A stretch of 64,000 nt of DNA from Bolinopsis microptera. Lineage: Eukaryota; Ctenophora; Tentaculata; Lobata; Bolinopsidae. A model generated the notes under the pieces. It worked only from the letters and a program-made list of their open reading frames with translations, had not been told where the DNA came from and did no database searches. Both the position numbers and the translations under genes were made by a program. The DNA lies in contig NC_087082.1 of NCBI RefSeq assembly GCF_026151205.1, forward strand, positions 19,120,494 through 19,184,493, given 5' to 3'. Each line of letters opens with the position of its first letter. Position 1 is the stretch's first letter. Positions 47,851 to 60,453 of this stretch are shown piece by piece.

Positions 47851-48186
47851 AACAAAATTAAATAAAACAAAATTTAAATTGTATTGCCATGTTACAATGA
47901 ATAATAATATCATAATACACATAGTTGAACTTGAACATCCGATAATAAACTCATGAAAATTATGAATTAGATTAATTGCTATCTCAATCATAAATTTTTA
48001 TCAGTGTGGCGCGGTGCAAGTCATTAATTGTAATGACGGCGCTGAGCCTAAACTAATGAATTCAAAAATAAATAAAAACTCCAATGCAGATGTAAAAGTT
48101 ATTTTTAAATATTTCATACTGACTTGTATTCTTAATGTTTAAATTTCATAAATCGATAGTTTATAATGTTTTGTTCCACGTTGTAG

Positions 48187-49064
48187 CCCTGCCGCGCACG
48201 AGCGGAATGACAGAGGGTCACGACGTGATACAAATAATTCAACGCTGGCATAAAAACAGTTTAGTTGCGCACGTTCTGAGACCAGAAATGGGACAGTACT
48301 TGGACAAAAAAACGGCTGGCAAAAGGATCCAGTTGCCTGTAAGAGCTTTACTAGTACCCGAAATACCGCTTCGAAAGCACCGCCCCAAGCTGAGCACAAA
48401 AGTATAAATTGTTTCTGGATTTTCACAACAAATCAGCTTGTACATGATACTATTGACTATAATTGTGCATAATATTAGGATGTAAAAGTTTTAATACATA
48501 ATAAATAATATAATAGTAATACACGTTAAAAAGTTAAGTGTCTAGTATTTGTGTTTCTTATTATTTGAATTAGAATTATTAGAATTAGAATCAAATTTAC
48601 ACAGCAATACAATAATAATAGTAAATAATTTAGAGATGCTTCGATCTGCTATGCAGGCAGCAGGATATTCAAATCAGTCAAAAACTTTTAATAGAGTACC
48701 CTTCTAAGGACTAGGAATCAAAACATTATATAGTAAATCGATAGTAAGTTAATGAGTATAAAGTATGTTATATTGGTATGGTTGGTTAAAACATTGAACT
48801 ATGGGCATGAAGATTGAAGCTAACCATTTAATTATTACGAAAATTACATAGATACCCACTTTGTCATTTCATCAGAATTATTTACAGTTATATACAAGTT
48901 ACTTAAGACAGTATTGATTGCAGAAAGCAATACCTGTTGACGAACTGGACCTAAATCTTGCACACACCACCAACGATGAAGACAGGGGTGATGATGTTAA
49001 TGATGAAGATGATGAAGTTGATGATAAGGTTGAGAATGTAGAGGAAGAGGTTTCAGAAGAGTGA
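48187..49064 (+). CDS. Last two exons of an unrecognised gene with acidic tail
   Basis: Exon 48187-48338 (acceptor TTGTAG, donor CCT/GTAAGA, starting in phase 1) encodes IIQRWHKNSLVAHVLRPEMG and DKKTAGKRIQLP. It joins in phase 0 to 48924-49064 (acceptor GATTGCAG), which encodes KAIPVDELDLNLAHTTNDED and an Asp/Glu-rich C-terminus ending VSEE, then TGA. An AATAAA follows at 49119-49124. The joint frame is open and the acidic tail is typical of nuclear or chaperone-like proteins, but I do not recognise the family. The exon(s) before 48187 were not found. Reading straight through the donor gives an alternative end at 48407. Confidence 0.55.
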
Positions 49065-49118
49065 GCTGAATAGAAGACAAGATTATATTCTAATTTAGTG
49101 ATTATTATATTTATTGCA

Positions 49119-49124
49119 ATAAAC
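49119..49124 (+). terminator. Polyadenylation signal AATAAA
   Basis: A canonical AATAAA hexamer 55 bases after the stop of the plus-strand two-exon gene, consistent with that gene's 3' end. Confidence 0.5.
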
Positions 49125-49199
49125 ATTTAATACCCATTACTCCAAGAGTGATGACAGGATATACGTTACATACAAGTAACAATTTGGAGAAGTATAGAA

Positions 49200-52100
49200 C
49201 CATTTTAGAATAAAGGAAAACAGGTTATTAAACGGTTTTTAAATTTTGCCCCTTTACCCTCCCACAGAGGGAGAAAAATCCCCCTGAAAAAAATTTTTTT
49301 AAAATGAAAAAAAATTTTTGGGGGGGAAAAAAAATGGGCATTTGGAAAAAGGGGGAAAAAGGCATTTTGTGGGTTTTTTAAAACCCAAATCTTTAAAACC
49401 AATGCAAAAATTTAAATTGTTTTGGTTTTAAAAATTTTTCCTTTTTTCTTATTATTTTTTTAAATTGGCAATTTTTAGGTTTTAAAATTAAAAATTTTTT
49501 TTAAAAAAATTATGGGTAAAAAAGTTAAAAGGGGAAAATAGTGTTTTTATTTTAAAAATTTTAAATTGTTTTAAATTTTTCCCCTCTTTAATATAGTATT
49601 TTTAAATTTTTTGTTGGGGCGAGGTTTTTCAATAAAAAATTTTTAAAGTTTTTGGCGGAAAAAAACATTTTTTAAAAATTAAAGGGGGATTTTTAAAAGT
49701 TTTTTATTTTTAAAAAAAATTGGGCATGGTTAAAAACCCTTTTTAAATTTTAAAAATTTTCAAATTTACCCATTGGGGCTTTCATCAAAATTTTAAGAAA
49801 AAGTTTTTTTAAAAAAAGGGGTTTTTGGAAAATCCCTTTGCAAAACGGAAAATTTTGCCCCCCAAAGGAAACTTGTTTTAAAAAAAAAGAGAAAAGTTGG
49901 ATAAGGTTAATTTAGGGATTTAAAAAAACCAAAAAATTTTTTTTTTTTAAAAAAATTTTACAAAAAATTTAAACCCTTTAAAAAGTTTTGAACGGATTTT
50001 TTAAAACAAGAACTTTGGGGAAAAAATAGGAATTTTTAAAAAAAAGGTTTTTTGTTGAAAAAAAATTTTCCTTTTTCCCCCCTTGTCGAAAAAAATTTTT
50101 AAAAACGAGGGGCCAGAAGGAAAAAAACACTCACAGGAAAAAAATTTGTTTTATTGCGGGACTTTTTTTTTTTCAGGGTTTTGTTCAAAAAAAAAGGGGA
50201 ATATCTTTAAGTAAGGGGCCCCCCCAAGGGGAAAACTGGGGTAAAAAGAGAAAAATTTTTTTTTAAAGAGAAAAAGGGAAAAATTTTAAAAGAGAGGGGA
50301 ATGGGGGGGGGGTTTTTTAAGGAGAAAAAAGGGGGGAAAAAAGTAAAAGAAAAGAAATTTAATGAAAAAAAAAAAAAAATTTGAGGGGGAGAGAACAAAA
50401 GAGAATTTTGAGGGAACCCCAAAAGTGGGGAAATTTTTAAAAAAAAAAAAAGATGAAAAAAATTTTAAGAGAATTAAAAGGGAAGAAAATTTTTTAAGAA
50501 AAGGGGAAAAAAAAGAAAGGGGGGGGGGAAAAGGTTTTTTGAGGGGGGGGGGGGGGTTTTAATTTTACTTGGAAAAAGGGTAGAGAAGGAAAGGGGGGGA
50601 TGTGAAAAAAATTTAAAAAAATTTTTTTTTAAAAAAGGGGGGGGATTGGGGGGGGAGGCCCCGGAAAATTTTTTAGATTTTTTGAAGGAAAAGAAAGAAA
50701 AGAGAAAAGATTTTTTTGGGAAAAAAAGAAGAATTTTGAAAGATTTTTGGGAAAATTTTGGTTAAAGAAAAGAGGGGACCCGTAACAAAATAGCCGCCGG
50801 GGGGGTTTTTTAAAAGAGAATTTTTAAAAGAGGGGAAGGGGGGGCCCCAAAAAACCCGAAAGGAGAGGGGAGAAAAGGAAAAAAGTGAAAAAAAAAACCG
50901 AGGGAAAAAAGAGGAAAAAAATTTTTAAAAAAAAAAGGGAGGGGGGAGAAAAGTTTGAAGCTAGGGGGAAGGAGGTGAGGGGGGGGGGGGGAGAAGGAAA
51001 GGGTTTGGGGGGAAAAAGTGAAGGGTAGAAGGAGGGGGGAGAGGAGGGAGAAGTGAGGGGGGGCGAAGGAGGGGATTTGGGGGGAAATTTTTTAAAAAAG
51101 AGGAAGAAACCGAGGGGGTTTAAAGGGGGAAAGAAAATAGGAGATGAAAACCCCCGAGAGGTTTTAAATTTTTTTGGGGGGGGGGGGGAAAAAATTTAAA
51201 GAAAAAAAAAAAAAAAAAGGAAAAAAAAAGAGAAATTTTGGAAAAATTTTTAGGAAAAGGAGAAAAGGAAAAATTTAAAGGGGAAAAAAAGGGGGGGGTT
51301 TGGAAAGGGAAAGAGAAGGGAAAAAGGGGGGGTTTTTAGAAAAAAAAAGAAAAAAGGAGGGAGGGCGAAAAGTTGAGGGGAGGTAATGGGGGTTTGGGGG
51401 GAAAAGAAAGAGATTTTTAAAAAGGGAAAGTGGGGTGGAGGAAGGGAAAAAGGAAAAAAAAAAATTGAGGATGTTGAAAAAAGGTACCCTTTAAGAAAGG
51501 AAAGGCAAAATTTAAAGGAATAAAAAAATAGGAAAAAGGGTTTTTGGGGGGAAAATTTAAAAAAGGGGGAGGGGAAAAAAAATTGCGGGGGGAAATTTTT
51601 TGGGAATTTTTGGGGGAGGGGAAAAAAAATTTTTTTTTTTGGGGGGAAAAAAAGGGTTTTGGGAGGCCAATTTTTTGGGGGGTTTTGGAAAAAAGAGCGT
51701 AAAAGGGTTTTTTGAAAAATAAATTTTAAAATTTTTGGTTTTTTTTGGGGAAAAAGAAAAGAGAAGGGGAAGGGGAAGGGTTTTAAAAGGGGGGAAAAGG
51801 TGGAAAGGAGTTGTATGGACGGGGGCAAAAGGAGGAAAAGGGGGAAAGGGGGGGAAAAAGGGGGAAAGGGGATTTAAGAGGGGGAAAATTTTTTTGGGGG
51901 AAGGGGGGGCAAGGAAAAAATTTTTTTGAGAAAGGGGGGGGGAAAAGGAAAAAAAAAAGGGGGGGAGGAGGGGGAAAAAAAATTAAAATTTTTCCGGGAA
52001 AAAGGGAGGAAGGGGAAGGGGGGAAAGGGGAGGGAAAAAAAAGAAAAAAGAAAAAAAAAATTTTTTTGGTTTTTTAGGAAAAGGGGAAAAAAAAAAAGCA

Positions 52101-53260
52101 AAAGGGAAAAAGGGGGAAGGGGAAAAACCCTTTTTTTAAAAAAGGAGGAGAAAAGGAGGAAGGAAAAAAAAGGGGGGGGGAAAAAAAAAATTTTTAAAGG
52201 GGGAAAGGAAAGGGGAAAGGGGGAAAGGGGAAAAAGGGGAAATTTTTGGATTTTAAAGAAGAAAAATGGAAAAAGGGGATTTGAGAAAAAAAAGGGGGGG
52301 TTTGATGGGAGCCCGGGGGGGGGAAAAGAAAAGGAGGGGGGAGGGGGGGGAAACCCCCAAAAGGGGGGGGGAGGGTTTTTTAAAAAGGAAAAAAGGGAGG
52401 GGGGAGAGAGGAGTTGACTGGGGGGGGGGAAATTTTAAAGAAAAGGAAAAAGGAAGAAAGGGGGGGGGGAAAAAGAGAGAGGAGAGAGAGGGAGGGGGGA
52501 GAGGGGGGGAGGAGGGGGGGAGGAGGAGAGGGGGGGGGAAAAGAGGAGGGGGGGAGAGGGGGAGAGAGGGAGGAGGAGGGGGGGGGGGGGGGAGAGGAGG
52601 AGGGAGAAAAAGGAAGGGGAGAGGAGGGGAAGAGGAGAGAGGGGGGGGAGGAGGAGAGAGGAGAGGAGAGGGGAGAGGGAGGGGGGGGAAAGGAGGAGAA
52701 GAGAGGATGGGGGGGAAAAGGGGGAAAGAAAAAGAGGGGAGGGGGGGAGGGGAAAGGGGAGGGAAGGGGGGAGAGAGAGGGAGGGAGAGGAGTGGAGAGG
52801 GGGAGAGAGAGGGGGGGAGAGGGAGAAAAGGGGAAAGGGGGAGGAGGAGGGGGGAGGAGAGAGGAGAAAAGGGGGGGAAGGAAAAAGGGGGAAGGGGGAG
52901 GGGAGAGGGGGAGAGAGGGGGGGAAAAAAAGGGGCAAAATTTATGGGCTCCGGCGGCCCCGGGGCGAAAGTTAGAGTAAGAGGGGGAAGCGTCCCGGCGG
53001 GAAGCAGGAGCAGCATGGCGCAGAGCGGTTTTTCCTTTATTTTTGGGGGGGGGCCCCATTAAATTTTTTTGGTTTTTGGCCAAAAATTTTCCCCAAAAAA
53101 TTTTTTAAAAAAAAAATTATTTAATTTTTTAAATTTGGGTTTTTAAAAATTTTTTTTTTTTTTTAAAAAATTTTTTTTGGGCCAATTTTCGGGTCAAAAT
53201 TTGGGGTTTAAAACAAAATTTTTTTTTTTTTTGCCTTTTTAATTTTTTTTTAATCCATCC
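49200..53260. other. Homopolymer-stretched, largely all-purine low-quality sequence
   Basis: From about 49205 the sequence is made of runs of A, T and G with very few C. From about 50200 to 52935 the plus strand is almost entirely A and G. Every ORF here encodes Gly/Lys/Arg/Glu or Pro/Ser/Phe low-complexity peptides. A short GC-rich island (52943-53027) with ordinary base composition sits at the end of the purine block. I think a real polypurine repeat or ordinary sequence was distorted during consensus building. No genes are called. Confidence 0.8.
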
Positions 53261-55882
53261 TTTTTCCCCAACTAATTGGTTCGGGTTTTAGTATGTTGAA
53301 AGCTGATTTATGTTGGGAAACCCAAGATTGACCAAATAATAAAAAATCAAGAATTTCGTAAAATTTAAAGCAACTTTTAAACAATTTTATTTTGCCCAAA
53401 AGCCGCGCCCAAAAATATGGGGCCCTAGGCGAAACTCATGATATAAAAGTTTTAGGAAATTTTATTTGTTTGTACTTCGAAGAGAAAATTTATATTGGAT
53501 TTTGTTTTTGGGGGCAAGTGATTTCAAGTTTAATATATTAAATATTAAACTATAAATAAAGGGCTTTTCAAAATTTGCTCGCCCAAAAATTATCACGTGT
53601 CTTTGGTTTTTTCGGGTTTTTTAGCGAAAAAAAAGCGGGTTTTAATAAAAACCCCGTCCGGTCCCAACTTGATCTAACCCTAAACATACCCCAAGTATCC
53701 ACAACCCTAACGGGCCCTAAAAAATCGATTTTGTGTTTAACTGCGTCACGTGCCCCAAAAAAGTTTTTTTCCCTTTAATCTCCGGGCCGGGGGGAAGCAT
53801 TTTAATTTTTTAATAGGGGGTGGTTCGGAATCAGCGTCCAAAAAAAAAACTGAACAAAGTCTTTCATATCCCCATATCAAGGCCTTTTTCAAGAATTTTC
53901 TTAAAATTTGGGCAAGCGATTTAAGGGGGGCGTAATTAAATGGTTGATCAAGACAAAAATTTTGTTCCCTGCATCAAACAATATCACTCGATCAAATTTG
54001 AAACTTGTTATTTTTCCGTAAGGGTTTCATGCTTTGATAAAAATTTACAAATCTAAATTTTCTGCACGAGAAAGTTTGATTAAAAAATTTCCTGAGGATG
54101 AATCGATCTACAGTTCACAATACTTTTCATGATCAAATTTTCAAAAAAAATCCCATGATTCGAAAAAACGGTCAATACCATTCAAAGTTATAGCCGTGGG
54201 TGATAAAATCAATATTTATTTTAAATTTGAGGGACTTTTCCGTGAACATAAAGGTGCTAACTCCGGGGGGTTCCCTTTCTGTTAAATTTAAGAGAGGGGC
54301 CGGTCTTACCTAAAAAAAACGACCCCTATTAAAATTTTTTGTATTTGGACTTTTGGAAAATATTTGGATCAGAAGGATAATTAAAAAACAGGATCATAAA
54401 GTCAGGAATCATAAAAAATTCCCGGGTATAAATACCCCGGGTCTAAAAACGGAAAGGGAAAAGGCCGCATTTGTTTTTAATGAGATTGTGGTTTAATGTG
54501 ATAGTGGTTTTTTGAGGTGTGAGGGTTCATAATGATTAATGAAATGTGGTTTCTAAAGTAACTGACAGACGGTCAGAAGCCTACAATCTACATCGACAAT
54601 TTTTAAAAAATTTAAACGAAATATTTAAAGAAAAGTCAAAATGTAAATCCAAACGTCCATAGCTAATAGATTGGACCACCGTGAGATCAAAATGTACCCC
54701 CATGCAGATAAACTCGCGAACATGCAACTTTAATTGGCACTCTGTCTGTCCCTAATGTATGCAAAAAGGAAATTTTTAAAAATTTTGCTTTATCGAACTT
54801 TTCGTGAATCGTTTCGGTTGTCCCGAAAAAATTAGATTTTTAGATAAAATAGCTATCCCCATCCGATGTTATGTGTGAACTATTGGGGTAAAACATAAAA
54901 AACTTTACAAAGCGGGTCATTAATATGATTGGAATTTAACCAAATTTTAATTAATTAACAAAAATAATGGTCTAAATTAAAAAAAAATTACCCTAATAGA
55001 AGGCATAATGTAGCGACGAAGATTGCGCTGGTATTGTAAGCAATTGATCGCAAACTGGCAGGTTTCCTGAATGTTGATATGAAAATTTATCGGATCAAAT
55101 TTGGGAAAGGGATGCGATTTAAAGACATACCAAATATTTTTCACAGGATTTTTTGAACGAACCCCTTTGGGAGGTATTTTTAATTTTGCCTTTTGTTTAA
55201 TTTCTGTCGTCGGTTTTTAAACTATATTTTCATTTTTTGCTTTTACGTGCTTTCTTGTTTTTGTATTACGTAAATTATGTATAAAAAAAAACTATCAAAA
55301 AAAAATTTTACTAAATGTAAAAAAAAAATTTGGAAAAAAAAAAAGCCCCAAAAAAATTTTCTGATTTTTAAGGTTTTGAATGCCTTCGCGTTAGTTGTAA
55401 TGTCCCCTTTTAAAAAATTTTAAACCGCTCTCGCAGTTCCCGTAAAGTCCGTAGGTATATCAAGCGCTCCTTTAACTTAAAAACTATACACAAATCGTCG
55501 GATGATATCATCTCTACACTCGGCGACTGTCACGGGACTTTTTAACCGTTCTCTGTAGTCCTGAAAGACTATTAAAATGGTCCCCCAGGAGAAACGGGGG
55601 AAAAACGTTCCCATACGTGATATTTTCAATTTTAAAAAAGTTTGGGCTAAATTTTGTTAGGGTAAGGGTTTCAGCATATCAATATGCTTCGTTGGTTTAG
55701 GGGTTTGGGTTGGGGGTAGGAATTGGGGTTTGGGTTTGAATAGGCTTCAATTTTTGAGACTAGGGCGTGTTAAAAAATTTTTCGGGACGTCGAGGGGTTT
55801 TGAGTGATTAAACGTCATTTTTTTTGGGAGGTATAGGGACAAATGTTTATATTCATTATTTGGCTACTAGCAGTATTTTATC
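53261..55882. other. Partly degraded sequence, no gene called
   Basis: Base composition slowly returns to normal but doubled homopolymers persist. Contains CTAACCCTAA-like words near 53675-53720 and GGGTTTGGG-like words at 55655-55740. The phrase GATCGCAAACTGG...GTTTCCTGAA near 55048-55078 also occurs after the third secreted-protein exon (about 57828-57853), so another degraded exon unit may have been here. Confidence 0.5.
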
Positions 55883-57190
55883 TTGGATTTCCCTACTTGA
55901 GAAAGCCCACTCTTTTTACCGTCGCACCGGCGGGTTTTCCAGTCTTTTTTTTTTCCCAATTTTTCCCCTCGAATCCCGTGCCCTGGTTGGAAGGTTGAAA
56001 AGTATCGTAAACCCTCGTTGCAAGTGTATTCAAACCCTAATTCCCTGGTTTTTACTTTGAAGATCCCAAAACTCTTTTCTTTAAAAAGGGGAAATCAACA
56101 AAAAAGGTCTAAACCTGGTGGGTGTATTTTGTCATAACCCAAGGAAATTATATTTTGGTGGGTCTGAGAACAGTTCGAAACCCCCCGCTTCATTTAGTCT
56201 TTGTCCAAAAAGTTTTTCTCAAAATTTTCGCTTTTAAAACGTAGTCAGTCTTTTTAAAACCGCTTTGGTTGGGAAATTTTAATATTTTGTGCCCCTATTT
56301 GGCCCCTTTCCTTGATCTGAAAATGTGGGTTTTTTAAAAAAACATATGACAATTAAATTTGGGACTTCTAAGTTTTCAGTCGTTTTGAAATATTTTAAAA
56401 ACGGGGTTTTTAAATTTCCTGGGAAAATATTATCTTCCCCATCGTCCCCAGCATCAAATTTGTCTGGAAGAAGACCCCATGGAAATTAACGTTGCCTGAA
56501 AAGAAAATTTTTAATTGGTCGATTTTTCAAAAAAAAACAAAATTAAAAACTAAATTAAAAATTTTGTGTACGGGTTTACAAAGTGGTTCAAGGTGATGTT
56601 AAGTATAAATGGGCTGAATTTAAAATTAATTCAATTGACATCAAAATTTTTAAATGTAGTTGCGTTAGGGATTGATAAGAGGTCTAGATCGCAAAAGGTT
56701 TTGGTTTCCCGAAAAGTTGGTAAAAATCAGTATTTCTTACCTTCGGAAATTCCGAACTTTGGGAAATTTTTATTTGTTATCCCTCTCAAGCTAAAGTTAT
56801 CACCTTTGTTGTTTTCCAGATCTTCCAAAACGCGTGCCCTCCCGTGCCCTGCGTTGGGAAAGGGTTTGAAAATGATCAGTAAAACATCGTTAAAACTGTC
56901 TTCAAAACCCTTTTTTTCGTGCGTTTTTACTTTGAAGATTCTAAAGCCTCATCATTTTAGGGGGGCAAAACAACAGGAAGGTCTAAATTTGTTCGGTTAA
57001 ATTTGTACAATAGAGGAAACCCTATTTTTGGGGGTTTTTGGGGGAACGTTTTTGAAAGCCCCTGCCTTTTTGCCCCACGTTTTAAGTTGTTTCAAAAAAA
57101 TTTGCGCTTCCCCAAAGTGTCGTCTTCATTAAACATCCTTTTATTGGGGGAAATTTTTATCTCCATGAACGGTTTTTTTCCCCCATTTAT
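55883..57190 (-). pseudogene. Degraded exon copies 4 and 5 of the secreted-protein gene
   Basis: Copy 4 (56741-57190) keeps TTTTCAG/ATAAATGG and GTAAGAAATA but its frame is broken by homopolymer expansion. Copy 5 (about 55883-56316) keeps the acceptor TTTTCAG/ATCAAG and blocks matching the KVExHG and PPKYxFL regions. The damage matches the surrounding 49-57 kb sequence quality, so these may be sound exons in the real genome. Confidence 0.6.
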
Positions 57191-59690
57191 CTGAAAAGTG
57201 ATGTTTAAAAGAATATGACAGTTAAAAATTTTATTTTCAGCGAGTTGAAAAATATTGCGAAAACTAGTTATAAGTAAAAATATTACCTGTAAAATATTAT
57301 CATCCCCATCGACCCCAACATCTTTCCCATCGACCCAACATCAACCGCATGTCCCCCGCATCGTCTGCAGATCGTCTGCAGCATCAAACCGTCGTCACCG
57401 CCGTTGCGCATCAACCCCATCGTCCACCGGTTGTTGCGCATGTCTGCGCATCAACCGCATGTCCACGGATGTCTGCTGCATGTCTGCGCATCAGCCCCTG
57501 TCACGGCATCGTCTGTGCATGTTTGCTGCATCCCAAATCGGGGGAAGGAAAAAACCCATTGAAATTACCATTTACCCCTTTACTTTTATACCCCCTTTAC
57601 TATTATACCCCCTTTACTTTTATACCCCTCATTGCGGGAAATGAATTAGGAACTGAGTTGATTTGTCAAACAAACAAAGTTAATAAACTAAATTAAAGCA
57701 ATTTTGTGTACAGGTTCACAATGACGTGGTTCAAGGTGATGTTAAGTATAACTGACTGAACTAAAGTTAATTCAATCTGACATCAATTTTAAATGCAGTT
57801 GCAGTTAGGTATTGATAAGCAGGTCTAGATCGCAAACTGGTAGCGTTTCCTGAAAAGTTGGTAAATATCAGTATTTCTTACCTTTGGATTCCGTACTTGA
57901 AAATTTGTACTTTGTTACTCCGTAGTCAGACTGAAAGTCTATCCTTTCTTTGTTGGATTCCCACACCATTCTCCAAAAACTAAATCCTGTGCACATTGCG
58001 TCTGAAGGTTCGAAAGTGATCAGCAACTCATCGTTGCAACTGATCTTCAAACCCATTGCTCCGTGCGTTTCTACTTTGAAGATCCTAAAACCATCATCAT
58101 CTTTAGCGGGCAAATCAACCCGAAGGCGTCGATTTGTTGTACAAGAGAGGAATTCATATTTTGGTGGATTTGAGAACTGTAATTTGAAACCCCCTGCATT
58201 TTTGCCGGCATTGTTGTTATAGTTTATTACCAAATTGATGCCACTTCCGATCGTCATATCAGTCTTCAGATAAACAACTCCTTCGGGAATTTCAATATCC
58301 TCCGGCCAGAGCGGTTTGTCCTTCCATTGCTCTGAAAATGTGGTGTTTTAAAAGACATATGACATTGACAGTTAAAAATTGTACTTCTCAGCCAAGTAGA
58401 AAATATTGCAGAATCTAGCTTATAAGCTAGATAAATATTACCTGCACTGGAGCCTGCGGATTCCAAACTTGAGATTTTGAACACGTTTACTCCTCTGTCA
58501 AAGTCAAAGTTTATCAGCTCTTTGTTTTTTTCCCACGTATTTACCCACAATGTCGACCATCCCGTGCACGCTGCGTCTGAAGGTTCGAAAGTGATCAGCA
58601 ACTCATCGTTGCAACTGATCTTCAAACCATTTGTTCCGTGCATTTCTACTTTGAAGATCCTATAGCCATAATCATCTTTAGCGGGCAAATCAGCAGGAAG
58701 GTCTTGACTTGGATTCATAAAGTCTGTACACTTAAGGAAACCATACTTTGGTGGAGATGAGAATCTTAATACGAAAGATCCTGTCGTGTCACCGGCATTG
58801 TTTTTATAGTTGATTCTCAAATCTGTGCCACTTCCAATCGTCAGATCAGTCTTCATATAAACATTCTTTTGGTTGGGAAGGTTGATATCTGTCAAAAACG
58901 GTGTCTCGTGCCATTCATCTGAAATATTGGTGTTTTTAAGACACATGCCAAAAACATGTTGACATATAGCCTAGTCAGTGCGATATTTATAGCGAAGGAA
59001 TAAATATATCCACCCAACGCGTGTATATTTGTGGTAAACTGATTTATGAATAAATATACCACGAAATACAGAATATACACATAATATAATATAATTGTGT
59101 ATAAATAATTGTGCAATAAGCATTTTAAAAGTTAAGCCGCGCCGCCCTTCGTGTGTTCGTCGTTATTTTATTTTTAACAGGTTTTGGATTGTTTAATTTG
59201 TAGAGTCCTTTTTATTTTTGTAGGTGATAAATCACTTTACACTAAAATAACATGTTCTCTAGATTAAAATGGCCCTGGATAGAAAGATTATGCAAAACCC
59301 TAAACCTCTGATCTACTCTGACCCCAACGTAACCCTAACTCTAACCCTAACACAATCCGTATTTGAAGCATATGCTAAAACCCTAACGAGAAATTCGACC
59401 AACTTCCTTATATGATCATGTCACGCGATATCGGCGATAGCGCAATAAAATTAAAGGAAATAAATTAAAGGTCATTATAATTGGTACGCTAAATTTTTAT
59501 ACTTCATTGCATTTGTCATTGTATAAAATTGTATAAAATTTGATTCTTATTCCGCTAAATATTAAATAAAGTGCATATGTCGTATATATGTCATATTTTA
59601 ACCTGGTTCGACTGTGATGGGATCCGCTCGCGCTGTATCACTGACAACCAGACAGAAAGCTGCGAAAACCAAAAACGAGAGGCTCTGCAT
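55883..59690 (-). CDS. Secreted protein with tandemly duplicated domain-exons, partial
   Basis: Exon 1 (59603-59690) encodes a signal peptide, MQSLSFLVFAAFCLVVSDTA, then RADPITVEP and donor GTTAAA. Exon 2 (58442-58918) and exon 3 (57882-58331) are open paralogues, each in phase 1-1. Both contain a (D/E)xW start, KTD(L/M)TIGSG, INYxNNAG, PPKYxFL, DLPAKDD, RIFKVExHG, LKISCNDELLITFEPSDA and CTG. Two more copies follow in damaged sequence: about 56741-57190 (same 450-bp length as exon 3, both splice sites visible) and about 55883-56316. I do not recognise the domain; about 150 residues with two or three Cys and many beta-type stretches suggests an extracellular module. Symmetric exon phases explain how units could multiply. 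The 3' end is not identified. Confidence 0.75.
57295..57535. repeat. GC-richer degenerate repeat in an intron
   Basis: GCATCAACCGCATGTC, CATCGTCTGCAG and related words recur between exon copies 3 and 4 of the secreted-protein gene. ORFs at 57255-57644 and 57349-57696 are this repeat read through. Confidence 0.6.
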
Positions 59691-60195
59691 CTTTATGTCG
59701 TCATGAGCCTACTGAAAAAGAAGAGGAATGAATACGAATTCATATTTTAAATTTACCTTTTATATTGGGTCAAACTTTAACGAGGATTTCAAAGGATTTC
59801 AAGGATTTCAAGGATTTCAAAATAAAATGATCATTACAATAAACATTGTGTCGGATCTAAATTTTAGAAAATAAAGATAAAATGAAAGTCAAAAACGAAA
59901 AAACCGAAACCTGTCCTGAAAAATGCACAGTTGACGGTTATAGTCTAAAGAGTTTAAATACCGAGCTATTCTAATATGGAATGTTCATGACGCGAACAAC
60001 CAGTCCTTTGGGTCCATGCTTAAGATCCACACATAAATTCCACACTAAAGCAAAAGTGTGAAACGCACACGAAAAATAACACACTGTCGGATCCACGTTT
60101 CGCATGTTGATTCCATGAGTCATGGTGTTAGTCCTTCCTTTTCTTTTCTGTCACAACGATGTAATTTGAATTTTGAATAATGGGTTTTGGTCAAA
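59691..60195. other. No gene seen
   Basis: Upstream side of the secreted-protein gene; should contain its promoter. A short (AAGGATTTC)n run lies at 59789-59820. Upstream and intron 1 sequence also include CTAACCCTAAC telomere-like words (59336-59350). Confidence 0.4.
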
Positions 60196-60453
60196 TTATT
60201 ACCTATTTAATTCGCCTTTCTGACACCTGGAGGGTTCCGTACCATTTTACTGACACCACGGCATCAACTTTAACGAGACTTTCCGCAAAAACCGTAAAAG
60301 ATATACAATTGAAACGTTTTTGACTGGGTCAAATGCTTTAATGGCCTCCAAATCAGCATGAAAAAATAAAAAATTGGCCAAGAAATAGGAGTTTTAGACC
60401 CCAAAATTTGGACTCCCAAGTGGCGTCAAAAACGCGAATTAAATAGGTAATAA
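60196..60453. mobile_element. 258-bp MITE-like unit
   Basis: Terminal inverted repeats TTATTACCTATTTAATTCGC and GCGAATTAAATAGGTAATAA bound this unit. No ORF. Its partial inverted partner lies in 61866-62081, cut off at the Penelope-like element. Confidence 0.7.

Noticed and set aside
50207-53083. Many overlapping ORFs of 60-276 codons on both strands
   Set aside because: All come from all-purine, homopolymer-stretched sequence; open frames follow from the lack of T and C, not from coding.
59336-59386. Telomere-like CTAACCCTAAC words
   Set aside because: Only a few degenerate units; too short to argue for a telomere or fusion point.
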